Shown: positions 1 to 8,409, numbered from the stretch's first letter. The stretch is 64,000 nt of DNA from Actinokineospora baliensis (GCF_016907695.1 NZ_JAFBCK010000001.1:2783001-2847000); one strand, 5' to 3'. Numbers and translations: made by a program. Notes: a model not told the origin generated them from the letters alone.

Positions 1-644
1 ACCCCGATGACGGCAACGGCCACGGCACGCACGTGGCGGGCACCATCGGCGGAAAGGAGTACGGGGTCGCCAAGGGCGTGAAGATCGTCCCGGTCCGGGT
101 GCTCGACGACAACGGCAGCGGCAGCACCGACGGCGTCGTGGCGGGCATCGAGTGGGTCGCGGAGAACCACAGCGGCGCGTCGGTGGCCAACATGAGCCTC
201 GGCGGTCCGGCCGACTCCGCGCTCGACCAGGCGGTCAAGGGCGCCATCTCGGCCGGGGTCACCTTCGCCGTCGCCGCGGGCAACTCCGGTGACAACGCCA
301 GCGGCTACTCGCCCGCCAGGGTCCAGGAGGCGATCACCGTCGCCGCGTCGGACGACGCCGACAAGCAGGCGCAGTTCTCCAGCCACGGCTCGATCGTCGA
401 CATCTACGCGCCCGGCGTGAACATCACCTCGTCGTGGATCGGCAGCACCACCGCCACCAACCGGATCAGCGGCACCTCGATGGCCACCCCGCACGTGACC
501 GGCGCCGCCGCGCTGTACCTGGCGGGCAACCCGTCCGCCAGCCCGGCCGATGTCGCCGCCGCCCTGGTCGAGGCCGCTTCGGCCGACAAGATCTCCAACC
601 CGAGTTCAGGGACCCCGAACAAGTTGCTGCACGTGGGTTCCTGA
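1..644 (+). CDS. Secreted S8 (subtilisin/proteinase K-like) serine peptidase, 3' part
   Basis: The frame is open from the window edge, so the 5' end (signal peptide, propeptide, catalytic Asp) lies outside. The visible part starts just before the catalytic His motif GHGTHVAG. It continues through the substrate-cleft strand NMSLGG and the oxyanion-hole Asn region AVAAGNSGDNA, and reaches the nucleophile motif GTSMATPHV. This order is that of proteinase K-type subtilases, which are extracellular endopeptidases. The protein stops shortly after the catalytic domain, with no C-terminal pro-convertase or binding domain. A strong hairpin follows the stop. The family is certain; the substrate is unknown. 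Confidence 0.93.
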   Translation, partial: PDDGNGHGTHVAGTIGGKEYGVAKGVKIVPVRVLDDNGSGSTDGVVAGIEWVAENHSGASVANMSLGGPADSALDQAVKGAISAGVTFAVAAGNSGDNASGYSPARVQEAITVAASDDADKQAQFSSHGSIVDIYAPGVNITSSWIGSTTATNRISGTSMATPHVTGAAALYLAGNPSASPADVAAALVEAASADKISNPSSGTPNKLLHVGS

Positions 645-653
645 CGTTTCCGC

Positions 654-689
654 CGATCGCCCGCACCTCGCAGGGGGTGCGGGCGATCG
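654..689 (+). terminator. Rho-independent-type hairpin after the S8 peptidase
   Basis: A 14-bp perfect inverted repeat (CGATCGCCCGCACC and its complement) with an 8-nt loop lies 10 nt after the peptidase stop and is followed by CCCTTTCC. It separates the peptidase from the acyl-CoA dehydrogenase operon. Confidence 0.75.
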
Positions 690-701
690 CCCTTTCCGGC
701 T

Positions 702-722
702 AAGTTAACCCACGGGTAACTT
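702..722. promoter_or_regulatory. Imperfect palindrome upstream of the acyl-CoA dehydrogenase operon
   Basis: Arms AAGTTA and TAACTT flank an ACCC/GGGT core. The element sits directly before the Shine-Dalgarno of the first gene of the operon. Such palindromes in leader regions of fatty-acid genes are usually operators for TetR- or GntR-type repressors. No regulator gene is adjacent, so the role is inferred. Confidence 0.4.
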
Positions 723-741
723 CGCGGTGAGGAGGCACGGC

Positions 742-1950
742 GTGGACTTCGCGCATTCGGCCAGGGCGGCGGACCTGCTGGCGCGGGTGACCGGTTTCGT
801 CCGCGACGAGGTCGAGCCGGTCGAGGCCGAGCACCTCCGCGAGCTCGCCCGGCTGGACAACCCCTGGGTCGTGCTCCCGCTCGTCGAGGAGCTCAAGGCG
901 AAGGCCCGCGCGCAGGGCCTGTGGAACCTCTTTCTGCCCGAGGAATCCGGTCTGTCCACAGTGGAGTACGCGCCGCTGGCCGAGGCGATGGGCCGCTCGT
1001 TGCTCGCGCCGGAGGTGTTCAACTGCAACGCCCCCGACACCGGCAACATGGAAGTCCTGCACCGCTACGGCAGCCCCGCCCAGCGGGACCGGTGGCTGCG
1101 GCCGCTGCTCGACGGGGCCATCCGCTCCGCGTTCTGCATGACCGAACCGGACGTCGCCTCCTCCGACGCGACCACCATGGCCGCGACCGCGGTCCCCGAC
1201 GGCGACGAGATCGTCCTCAACGGCACCAAGTGGTTCTCCACCGGCATCGGCCACCCGAACTGCGCCGTGGCGATCTTCATGGGCCGCACCGACCCCGCGG
1301 CGCCCCGGCACGCCCAGCACACGATGCTGCTGGTCCCGCTGGACACCCCGGGGGTCGAGGTGCAGCGGATGCTGCCGGTGTTCGGCCGCCACGACGAGCC
1401 GCACGGCCACGGCCAGGTCGGCTTCACCGACGTGCGGCTGCCGCTGGACTCGGTCATCGCCGGTGTCGGCCGCGGCTTCGAGATCGCCCAGGGCAGGCTG
1501 GGGCCCGGCCGCGTCCACCACTGCATGCGGCTGGTGGGGCTCGCCGAGAAGGCCCTGGAACTGGCCTGCCTGCGCGCCACCGGCCGGGTCGCCTTCGGCA
1601 AGCCGCTGGCCGACCTCGGCGGCAACCGCGAACGCATCGCCGACGCCCGCATCGCCATCGACCAGGCCAGGTTGCTCGTGCTCAACGCCGCCTGGAAGCT
1701 CGACACGGTGGGCATCGAGGGTGCCCGCTCCGAGGTGTCGCAGATCAAGGTCGCCGTCCCGTCGATGGCCCTGTCGGTCATCGACCTCGCCATCCAGCTG
1801 CACGGCGCCGCGGGCATGACCGACGACTTCCCGCTCGCCGCCGCCTACGCCTCCGCCAGGTCACTGCGCCTGGCCGACGGCCCGGACGAGGTGCACCGGG
1901 GCGTCGTCGCCCGTGTCGAGCTGGCGAAGTACCGGAGGGAAAGCCGTTGA
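742..1950 (+). CDS. Acyl-CoA dehydrogenase of the ACAD10/11 (LvaC-like) type
   Basis: This is a 402-aa FAD flavoenzyme. The GTG at 742 is chosen over the one at 727 because GAGGAGG lies 6-7 nt before it. Visible family features are the FAD/substrate segment FCMTEPDVASSD (about residues 132-143), the motif GPGRVHHCMR (about 254) and the C-terminal ADGPDEVH (about 378). The last two are hallmarks, as I recall them, of ACAD10/ACAD11, which act on 4-phosphoacyl-CoAs, rather than of ordinary beta-oxidation dehydrogenases. The stop overlaps the next start (TTGA), so the gene is translationally coupled to an SDR and an APH-fold kinase. That company is what a 4-hydroxyacyl-CoA pathway needs. A conventional acyl-CoA substrate remains possible. 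Confidence 0.9.
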   Translation: MDFAHSARAADLLARVTGFVRDEVEPVEAEHLRELARLDNPWVVLPLVEELKAKARAQGLWNLFLPEESGLSTVEYAPLAEAMGRSLLAPEVFNCNAPDTGNMEVLHRYGSPAQRDRWLRPLLDGAIRSAFCMTEPDVASSDATTMAATAVPDGDEIVLNGTKWFSTGIGHPNCAVAIFMGRTDPAAPRHAQHTMLLVPLDTPGVEVQRMLPVFGRHDEPHGHGQVGFTDVRLPLDSVIAGVGRGFEIAQGRLGPGRVHHCMRLVGLAEKALELACLRATGRVAFGKPLADLGGNRERIADARIAIDQARLLVLNAAWKLDTVGIEGARSEVSQIKVAVPSMALSVIDLAIQLHGAAGMTDDFPLAAAYASARSLRLADGPDEVHRGVVARVELAKYRRESR

Positions 1951-2696
1951 CCCGCGAGAACATCTTCATCACGGGTGCCAGCTCCGGCCTCGGCGCCGAG
2001 ATGGCGCGGCAGTTCGCGGCCATGGGTCGCACCCTGGTGCTCGCCGCCAGGCGCACCGACCGGTTGGCCGCGCTGCGGCAGGAGCTGCTCACCGCCAACC
2101 CCGGCGCCACCGTCCTGGTCAAGGCGCTCGACGTCACCGACCACGACGCGGTGTTCCGGGTGTTCGCCGAGGCGCGGTCGGAGCTGGGCTCGCTCGACCG
2201 GGTGGTCGTCAACGCCGGGCTCGGCAAGGGGCAGCCGCTGGGCACCGGCTACTTCCACGCGAACAAGCAGACCGCGGAGACCAACTTCGTCGCCGCGCTC
2301 GCTCAATGCGAGGCCGCGATGACCGCGTTCAGGGAGCAGGGCGCCGGGCACCTGGTGGTCGTGTCGTCGATGAGCGCGATGCGGGGGATGCCGCGCAACC
2401 TGTCCACCTACGCCGCCAGCAAAGCGGGGGTCGCCGCGCTGGCCGAGGGGATCCGGGCGGACACGCTGCGCACGCCGATCAAGGTGACCACGCTGTTCCC
2501 CGGGTACATCCGCTCGGAGATGAACGAGCGGGTCCGTAAGACCCCGCTGCTGGTGGACACCGCGACCGGGGTGCGCGCGATGGTCCGCGCGATCGAACGC
2601 GAGGTCGCCACCGCGTGCGTGCCCGCGTGGCCGTGGGCCTTGGTCGGGTTCGCCATGCGGCACCTGCCGCTGCGGGTCGTGGCGAGGCTGTCGTGA
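1947..2696 (+). CDS. Short-chain dehydrogenase/reductase
   Basis: A 249-aa classical SDR starting at TTG 1947, which overlaps the preceding stop and has GGAGGGA 7 nt upstream. The nucleotide-binding motif is GASSGLG near the N terminus, NAG lies in strand 4, and the catalytic Ser and YAASK motif are in VVVSSMSAM and STYAASK. The C-terminal tail is arginine-rich and hydrophobic (FAMRHLPLRVVARLS), which suggests membrane association. The stop overlaps the next GTG (GTGA), so all three genes are coupled. In a levulinate-type pathway an SDR interconverts 4-oxo- and 4-hydroxyacyl-CoA; that assignment is inferred from context. Confidence 0.88.
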   Translation: MTRENIFITGASSGLGAEMARQFAAMGRTLVLAARRTDRLAALRQELLTANPGATVLVKALDVTDHDAVFRVFAEARSELGSLDRVVVNAGLGKGQPLGTGYFHANKQTAETNFVAALAQCEAAMTAFREQGAGHLVVVSSMSAMRGMPRNLSTYAASKAGVAALAEGIRADTLRTPIKVTTLFPGYIRSEMNERVRKTPLLVDTATGVRAMVRAIEREVATACVPAWPWALVGFAMRHLPLRVVARLS

Positions 2697-3730
2697 CCGG
2701 GCCGGTGCGCGCCGAGGACGCCTTCGACACCGCCGCCGTGCACACCTGGATCCGCTCCACAATGGACATACCGGATGCCGAGCCGGAAGTCGGGCAATTC
2801 CCCGGCGGGGCCTCGAACCTGACGTACCTGCTGAGCTACCCCGATCGCGAACTGGTCCTGCGCCGACCGCCCGCGGGCCGCAAGGCCGCGTCCGCGCACG
2901 ACATGCGGCGGGAGTTCCGGGTGCAACGCGCCCTCAAGCCGGTTTACCCGTACGTGCCGTCCGTGCTGGCCCTGTGCACCGACCACGGCGTCCTCGGCAG
3001 CGACTTCTACCTCATGGAACGCCTCCACGGCACGATCCTGCGCGGTGACCTGCCGCCGGACATGTCCCTGACCCCGCGGCAGGCGACGGAGTTGTCCACC
3101 GCGCTGGTGGACCGGCTCGTCGACCTGCACCGGGTCGACCCGGCCGCCGCCGGGCTCACCGACCTGGGCAAGGGCGCGGGCTACGTGGCTCGGCAGGTGC
3201 GCGGCTGGACCGAGCGGTTCGCCGCCGCCCGAACCGACAACGTCCCCGACTTCGCCGCCGTCACCACGTGGCTCGCCGCGACCCAACCCGGTGACGTGGC
3301 CTCGGTGGTGATCCACAACGACTGGCGCTTCGACAACGCGGTGCTGCGCGGCGGTGCGGTCGTCGGCGTGCTCGACTGGGAGATGGCGACCCTCGGCGAC
3401 CCGCTGATGGACCTCGGCGGCGCCCTCGCCTACTGGGTGCAGGCCGACGACGAGCCCGAATTCCGGCGCGCCCGCAGACAACCGACCCACCTGCCTGGCA
3501 TGCTCACCCGCGCCGAGGTGGTCGCCCACTACGTCGAGCGGACCGGTCTCCGCCCGGCCGACTGGGCCTTCTACGAGGTCTTCGGACTGTTCCGACTGGC
3601 GGTGATCATGCAGCAGATCTACTACCGCTACCACCACGGGCACACCGGGAACCCGGCATTCCGGGACTTCTGGACGCACATCGGCTACCTCGACCGGCGC
3701 TGCCGCGAGGTGATCGCCGCCCCTCGGTGA
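2693..3730 (+). CDS. APH-fold phosphotransferase (ACAD11-N/LvaA-like acyl-CoA kinase candidate)
   Basis: A 345-aa protein of the choline/aminoglycoside kinase fold. The GTG at 2693 overlaps the SDR stop. The N-lobe glycine-rich loop is FPGGASNLTYLL. The Brenner-type catalytic loop is VIHNDWRFDN, and the metal-binding motif is LDWEMATLGDPLMDLG, the form seen in ACAD10/11 N-terminal domains and mycobacterial FadE36 rather than in antibiotic kinases. In those proteins the kinase phosphorylates the 4-hydroxyl of a 4-hydroxyacyl-CoA so that a partner ACAD can remove it. Here kinase and ACAD are separate, coupled genes. The substrate is inferred from gene order. Confidence 0.85.
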   Translation: MTGPVRAEDAFDTAAVHTWIRSTMDIPDAEPEVGQFPGGASNLTYLLSYPDRELVLRRPPAGRKAASAHDMRREFRVQRALKPVYPYVPSVLALCTDHGVLGSDFYLMERLHGTILRGDLPPDMSLTPRQATELSTALVDRLVDLHRVDPAAAGLTDLGKGAGYVARQVRGWTERFAAARTDNVPDFAAVTTWLAATQPGDVASVVIHNDWRFDNAVLRGGAVVGVLDWEMATLGDPLMDLGGALAYWVQADDEPEFRRARRQPTHLPGMLTRAEVVAHYVERTGLRPADWAFYEVFGLFRLAVIMQQIYYRYHHGHTGNPAFRDFWTHIGYLDRRCREVIAAPR

Positions 3731-3740
3731 AGGAGCACCC

Positions 3741-4724
3741 ATGGCCCGGCCGAAGATCGATCCCGTCGTCTGGCGCGCCCCCCGGGCGATTAAGCCGCCG
3801 CGCGGCTCGACGCTGCCGCCGCTGACCGTGCTCCCGGTCGCGGGCAAGGGCACCGAGGACGTGCTGGTCGACGCCGAGGGCCGGGTGCTCACCGGCGTCG
3901 AGGACGGCCGCATCCTGCGGATCGCCGACGGCGCGGCCGAGGTCGTCGCCGACACCGGCGGCCGCCCGCTCGGCCTGGAGTTCTACCCCGACGGGCGGCT
4001 GCTGGTTTGCGACGCCGACCGTGGGCTGCTGCTGGTCGACGGGTCAACCGGCGACGTGGAGGTGCTGATCCCGGCCGGACCGAACCTGCGGGTGTGCAAC
4101 AACGCCGCGGTGGCCGCCGACGGCACCGTCTACTTCACCAACTCGACCGACCGGTTCGACCTGGAGTTCTGGAAGGCGGACCTGCTGGAGCACTCCGGGA
4201 CCGGGCGGCTGCTGCGCCGCGACCCGGACGGGTCGGTGCACACGCTGCTGACCGGGCTGCAGTTCGCCAACGGGGTCGCCCTCGCACCGGACGGGTCCAG
4301 CGTGGTGGTCGCCGACGTGTGGGAGTACCGGCTGCGCCGGGTGTGGCTCACCGGCGCGCGGCAGGGGCACTCGGACGTGCTCGCCGAGAACCTGCCCGCG
4401 TTCCCGGACAACATCTCCACCGGGTCCGACGGCCTGGTCTGGATCGCCATGGCCAGCCCGCGCGACGCGCTGGTCGACCTGCTGCTGCGCACCCCGCCGG
4501 TGCTGCGCAAGCTGCTGTGGCGGGTCCCGGAGCGGTTGCAGCCCAAGGAGAAGCGGACCGTGTGGACGCGGGCGCTCGACTTCGCGACCGGTGCCGCGGT
4601 GCACGACTTCCACGGCGTGGTCCCCGACTTCCACATGGTCACCGGCGTCCGGGAACACCACGGCCGGGTCTACCTGGGCAGCCTCGAGGAACGCGCCATC
4701 GCCTGGTTCGACCTGCCCCGCTGA
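3741..4724 (+). CDS. SMP-30/gluconolactonase or strictosidine-synthase-like beta-propeller
   Basis: A 327-aa protein with an ATG 10 nt after the kinase stop and GAAGGAG just before it. Blade-like repeats DGRLLVCDAD, DGTVYFTNSTD and DGSSVVVADVWEYRLRR, plus NGVALAPDG, mark the six-bladed SMP-30/strictosidine-synthase-like superfamily of calcium-dependent lactonases and arylesterases. No signal peptide is seen, so it is probably cytoplasmic. As the last gene of a four-gene operon with a kinase and ACAD suited to 4-hydroxyacids, it could open a gamma-lactone to the hydroxyacid. That substrate is inferred. Confidence 0.8.
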   Translation: MARPKIDPVVWRAPRAIKPPRGSTLPPLTVLPVAGKGTEDVLVDAEGRVLTGVEDGRILRIADGAAEVVADTGGRPLGLEFYPDGRLLVCDADRGLLLVDGSTGDVEVLIPAGPNLRVCNNAAVAADGTVYFTNSTDRFDLEFWKADLLEHSGTGRLLRRDPDGSVHTLLTGLQFANGVALAPDGSSVVVADVWEYRLRRVWLTGARQGHSDVLAENLPAFPDNISTGSDGLVWIAMASPRDALVDLLLRTPPVLRKLLWRVPERLQPKEKRTVWTRALDFATGAAVHDFHGVVPDFHMVTGVREHHGRVYLGSLEERAIAWFDLPR

Positions 4725-4850
4725 GCCCGTTCGGGGGCACGGGTTCCCCCACACCGGTGGCAACTCCCACACCTCGCGACCCGCGCGGCACGATCGACAC
4801 AGTGCTACCGCCGTGTCGCGTTCCGTGAACCCTTGAGTTGGGGAGACCCC

Positions 4851-5642
4851 ATGCGCAAGCTCCTGCGAGCCGCCGTGCTCGGCTTCGCCCTCGTCGCCGC
4901 ACTCGCCGCGCCCGCACACGCCGACTCGCCCGACAAGTCCGACTCGCCCAACAAAGTGGTTGGCGGCGTGCCCGCCCCGCTGGGGGCCTACCCCTGGCTG
5001 GCACGGCTGTCCATGGGCTGCGGCGGCTCGCTCATCACGCCCAACGTGGTCTTGACCGCGGCGCACTGCGTCGGCGCGACCGGGCCGGACACCCGCGTCC
5101 AAGCCTTGTTCGGCGTTGTCGACCTGGAGAGCCCCAAGGCGATCGTCGTCGACTCCGTGTACGTCTACCGATCGCCGGACTACTCGACCGCGGGCCGCGG
5201 CTCCGACTGGGCGTTGGTGAAGCTGTCGCGCAAGCTCCCGGTGCCCACGGTGCGCCTACAACCGGCCGTCGCGACGTCCGGCCCGTTCCGCGTGATGGGG
5301 TGGGGTGCGGCCCAAGAGGGCGGAGAACAGCAGAGGTACCTGCTGCACGCTGACGTCCCGTTCGTCGACGACGCCACATGCGGTGGCCTCTATACCCGCT
5401 ACGGCTACCCGTTCTCCGCGGCAGCGATGCTCTGCGCGGGGGTCGTAGGCGTTGGTGGGGTCGACACGTGCCAAGGCGATTCCGGCGGGCCAATGGTCGC
5501 GAAGGACGCCACAGGTGTATTCCGACAGGTGGGGATCGTCAGTTGGGGTATCGGCTGCGCGCGCCCGCAGTTCCCCGGTGTCTACACCGAGATCGCCACT
5601 TTCCTGCCCGCCATTTCCGCAGCGATCACGGCATTGGCCTGA
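4851..5642 (+). CDS. Secreted trypsin-like serine protease (S1A)
   Basis: 263 aa. ATG 4851 follows GGGGAG. The first 24 residues are a Sec signal ending AHA. A short Asp/Ser/Pro-rich propeptide leads to the activation site KVVGG. The catalytic triad is complete: His in TAAHC (about 71), Asp in SDWALVKL (about 119) and Ser in GDSGGP (about 210). Six cysteines fit the S1A disulfide pattern, and the C-terminal strand VSWGIGCARPQFPGVYTEI is typical. It is an extracellular endopeptidase of trypsin-like appearance. It stands alone between the lactonase operon and the desaturase. Confidence 0.93.
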   Translation: MRKLLRAAVLGFALVAALAAPAHADSPDKSDSPNKVVGGVPAPLGAYPWLARLSMGCGGSLITPNVVLTAAHCVGATGPDTRVQALFGVVDLESPKAIVVDSVYVYRSPDYSTAGRGSDWALVKLSRKLPVPTVRLQPAVATSGPFRVMGWGAAQEGGEQQRYLLHADVPFVDDATCGGLYTRYGYPFSAAAMLCAGVVGVGGVDTCQGDSGGPMVAKDATGVFRQVGIVSWGIGCARPQFPGVYTEIATFLPAISAAITALA

Positions 5643-5879
5643 CGCCCGTTCGTCCGATCGGCGACGCCGGGGTGAAACCCTGTGGCGGGCCCGCCCGCCC
5701 GTGCGCCGGTGCCCGCCCGCCCCACCTGCTGTGACGCACCCCTCACTGCCCGGATGAGCCGACATACCGGACAAGGCATCCCACAAGCAAGCCTTGGTGT
5801 CCCCTACCGGTGCCTGGTTTGCTTACCGCCGAGCGGTGCCCGAGCGGGTACCGGCGTCCAGGCTTGGAGGCACGAGAAG

Positions 5880-6812
5880 ATGACCGCGACCGTCGAGGGC
5901 AGCGCGGGGCCGAAACCGATGTTCGGTGCGCCCCGGGCGCACTGGCCGCAGGTCGGTACCTACCTGTTCATCCTGGTCCCGCTCGCCGCGCTCGTCGCCG
6001 CCGTGCCGCTGGCGTGGGGCTGGGGGCTCGGCTGGGTCGACGTCGCGCTCGCCGCGTTCTTCTACACCTTCACCTGCCTAGGCGTCACCGTCGGCTTCCA
6101 CCGCTACTTCACCCACGGCGCCTTCAAGGCCAAGCGCGCGGTGCGGGTCGGGCTGGCCATCGTGGGCAGCATGGCGCTGCAGGGGCCGATCCTGCACTGG
6201 GTCGCCGACCACCGCCGCCACCACGCCTTCGCCGACCGCGAGGGCGACCCCCACTCCCCGTGGCTGTTCGGCACCTCGCCAGCCGCACTGGCCAAGGGCT
6301 TCTGGCACGCGCACATGGGCTGGGTGTTCGACCGCCAGCTGACCAACGCCGAGCGGTTCGCCCCGGACATGCTCGCCGACGACGACATGCGCCGGGTGCA
6401 CCGCCAGTTCGGCCTGTGGACCGCGGTCACGCTGCTCGCGCCCGCGCTGCTCGGCGGCCTCCTCACCTGGTCGTGGTGGGGTGCGGTGACCGCGTTCTTC
6501 TGGGCCGGGCTGGTCCGCGTGTCGCTGCTGCACCACGTCACCTGGTCGGTCAACTCGATCTGCCACATGATCGGCGAGCGCCCGTTCCGCTCGCGGGACA
6601 AGGCCACCAACTTCTGGCCGCTGGCCGTGCTGTCGATGGGTGAGGCGTGGCACAACCTGCACCACGCCGACCCGACCTCCGCCCGCCACGGTGTGCGGCG
6701 CGGCCAGGTCGACATCTCCGCTCGCGTGATCTGGTTCTTCGAGAAGTTCGGGTGGGTCACCGAGGTCCGCTGGCCGACGCAAGAGCGCTTGGCGAAGTTG
6801 GCGGCCAAGTAG
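5880..6812 (+). CDS. Acyl-CoA/fatty acid delta-9 desaturase, membrane di-iron type
   Basis: 310 aa from ATG 5880, with GGAGG 10 nt upstream; an in-frame upstream extension looks non-coding. All three histidine boxes of membrane desaturases are present: HRYFTH (about 75), HRRHH (about 111) and HNLHH (about 258). Hydrophobic pairs lie at about 25-70 and 180-215. The enzyme inserts a double bond in saturated acyl chains at the membrane with O2 and an electron donor. The next gene starts directly after its stop, so the two are likely co-transcribed. No ferredoxin or reductase partner is seen nearby. Confidence 0.93.
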   Translation: MTATVEGSAGPKPMFGAPRAHWPQVGTYLFILVPLAALVAAVPLAWGWGLGWVDVALAAFFYTFTCLGVTVGFHRYFTHGAFKAKRAVRVGLAIVGSMALQGPILHWVADHRRHHAFADREGDPHSPWLFGTSPAALAKGFWHAHMGWVFDRQLTNAERFAPDMLADDDMRRVHRQFGLWTAVTLLAPALLGGLLTWSWWGAVTAFFWAGLVRVSLLHHVTWSVNSICHMIGERPFRSRDKATNFWPLAVLSMGEAWHNLHHADPTSARHGVRRGQVDISARVIWFFEKFGWVTEVRWPTQERLAKLAAK

Positions 6813-7274
6813 GTGCCGCGCACTGCGACCGCGGATGTGCCGGACCGCGCTGGTCTGATCGAGTTCCTCCGCGCCAGGAACCGGTGCGTCCTCGTGACGC
6901 GCCGGGCTTCTGGGGCACCTCAGATGTCGCCCGTGAGCTACGGCGTTGACCATGAAGGCCGGTTGGTGGTCTCCACGTACCCCAGCCGTGCCAAGGCTCT
7001 TAACCTGCGCCGCGACCCCACTGTGTCGGCTTGTGTTCTCTCCGAGGACTGGAACGGGCCTTACGCGCAGGTCGACGGTCAGGCTGAGGTGCTCGACCTG
7101 CCGGAGGCGCTGGACCCGCTCGTCGAGTACTACCGGTCGATTTCCGGTGAGCACCCGGACTGGGCCGAGTACCGCGCGGCCATGGTGCGGCAGGGGAAGT
7201 GCCTCATCCGGGTGACGATCGGCACGTGGGGACCCATCGCCACCGGCGGATTTCCGCCGGGCATCGCGTTTTAG
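6813..7274 (+). CDS. PPOX-class (pyridoxamine oxidase-like/F420-type) flavin-fold protein
   Basis: 153 aa beginning with GTG immediately after the desaturase stop. The split-barrel pattern is visible: FLRARNRCVLVTRRASGAPQ, then YPSRAKALNLRRDPTVSACVLSED and a beta strand plus PLVEYY. This is the pattern of Rv1155-like F420- or FMN-binding reductases. The ligand cannot be decided by reading; F420 is common in actinomycetes. Zero spacing to the desaturase suggests co-transcription, and a redox role beside a desaturase is possible but unproven. Confidence 0.8.
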   Translation: MPRTATADVPDRAGLIEFLRARNRCVLVTRRASGAPQMSPVSYGVDHEGRLVVSTYPSRAKALNLRRDPTVSACVLSEDWNGPYAQVDGQAEVLDLPEALDPLVEYYRSISGEHPDWAEYRAAMVRQGKCLIRVTIGTWGPIATGGFPPGIAF

Positions 7275-7386
7275 TGCAGGTCCGTGTTCTCCGGCTCACT
7301 CCACTGATCACCCAATTACTCATACCATCGGGTGATAGGCGATCGCGGTCGGTAACGAAGTGCTCCATTCGGCCGATCGACCGGGT

Positions 7387-7545
7387 ATGTCGGTGGAACT
7401 GAGGGACCTGGTCTGGGCGAAGGCCGTCGAGGAGTCCACCGCCGGTCGGGGTGCGACGGCGGGGGAGCGGGGCACGGGGGAGCCGGTGCGGCGGATGCGC
7501 GCGGTGCGCGCGCCCAGGGTCGAGCGCGTCCGCGACCAGCACTGA
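7387..7545 (+). CDS. Possible small basic protein, 52 aa
   Basis: A short ATG-initiated frame inside the 7275-7772 gap. Its wobble positions are GC-rich like real genes here, it ends in a strongly basic tail (RRMRAVRAPRVERVRDQH), and a clean hairpin (7569-7592) follows. There is no convincing Shine-Dalgarno and no family I recognise. It may be a real small protein or chance. Confidence 0.3.
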   Translation: MSVELRDLVWAKAVEESTAGRGATAGERGTGEPVRRMRAVRAPRVERVRDQH

Positions 7546-7568
7546 GCGCCGTGGTCACCCGGTGTTGA

Positions 7569-7592
7569 CCCGCTCTCGGTTGACAGAGCGGG
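7569..7592 (+). terminator. Hairpin in the PPOX-STAS gap
   Basis: An 8-bp perfect stem CCCGCTCT/AGAGCGGG with an 8-nt loop, followed by AAAGCGACAA. It would end transcription coming from the desaturase-PPOX pair or the small frame. The rest of the 498-nt gap holds the possible small gene and the presumed promoter of the STAS gene (TATAGT at 7698-7703). Confidence 0.5.
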
Positions 7593-7772
7593 AAAGCGAC
7601 AACGGAAACAACGCATAATTCACTGAATCAGACGCATTTTTCCTGTGGTCTTGCGCACGGGCTCGCGTCGTGCGCGGTTTGCCGGCAACAATCGGGTTAT
7701 AGTCCGGCGAACTCGAGCGGTGCTCCGCGTCGGTGATCGTTTCCGTCCGCCCGCGCCGCGAGGGAGGTCCCG

Positions 7773-8144
7773 TTGAACCCGCGCGACCCAGTGGCGGTCA
7801 CCATCCGGGGCACCCGGTCCGCCGTGGTCGTCAGCGCCGTCGGCCGCATCGACATGACCACCGAGCGCCCGTGGCGCGAACTCGTCGAGGACGCCTGCGC
7901 CGAGAACACCGTCAAGCGCTTCGTCGTTCTCGACCTCTGCCAGGTCACCTACCTCAGCGTCGGCGCCGCGCCGATCATCGTGCGCGCGCACTACCACTGC
8001 CTGCACCGCGGCAAACTCCTGCGCGTCGCCGCCCCCATCGGGCCCGCGCTGCACACGATGCACGTCACCGGCGTGCGCGACCTGGTCGCCGTTTACCCGA
8101 CCCTCAACGCCGCGCTGGAACCGGCCGTCCGCTCACCGTGGTGA
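7773..8144 (+). CDS. STAS-domain protein, anti-sigma-factor-antagonist type
   Basis: 123 aa from TTG 7773, with GGGAGG 5 nt upstream; a -10-like TATAGT lies at 7698. A single STAS domain fills the protein: VVVSAVGRIDMTT, then FVVLDLCQVTYLSVGAAPIIV, then RVAAPIGPALHTMHVTGV. In SpoIIAA-type proteins the Ser of the DSSG loop is phosphorylated by an anti-sigma kinase; here the equivalent loop reads TYLSVGA, with one candidate Ser. No HATPase kinase or sigma gene is adjacent, so the partner must be elsewhere. It is probably a stress or development switch component. Confidence 0.8.
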   Translation: MNPRDPVAVTIRGTRSAVVVSAVGRIDMTTERPWRELVEDACAENTVKRFVVLDLCQVTYLSVGAAPIIVRAHYHCLHRGKLLRVAAPIGPALHTMHVTGVRDLVAVYPTLNAALEPAVRSPW

Positions 8145-8409
8145 TCGAACCGAGATAGCCGCGCCCGCGTTACCGGTATTCGCGCTCCCAGGCCAAGATT
8201 GGCTCGAACGGGTGAGATGATGTTGCTTTTCGTCCGGCGCGCGGCCGACCGCGCGGGTGCTGATCACCCGGAGGGGGAGCACCGACGAGCACCCCGGTCG
8301 CACAGCGGGTGTCCCGGTCCGGTCGTCGCCCGCTGATCATCCGGTCGAGCCCGGTCGCACCTGGTAGCCGTTGGGGGACAGGGCAAGCCCCAGCCGGAGA
8401 GGACTCCCG

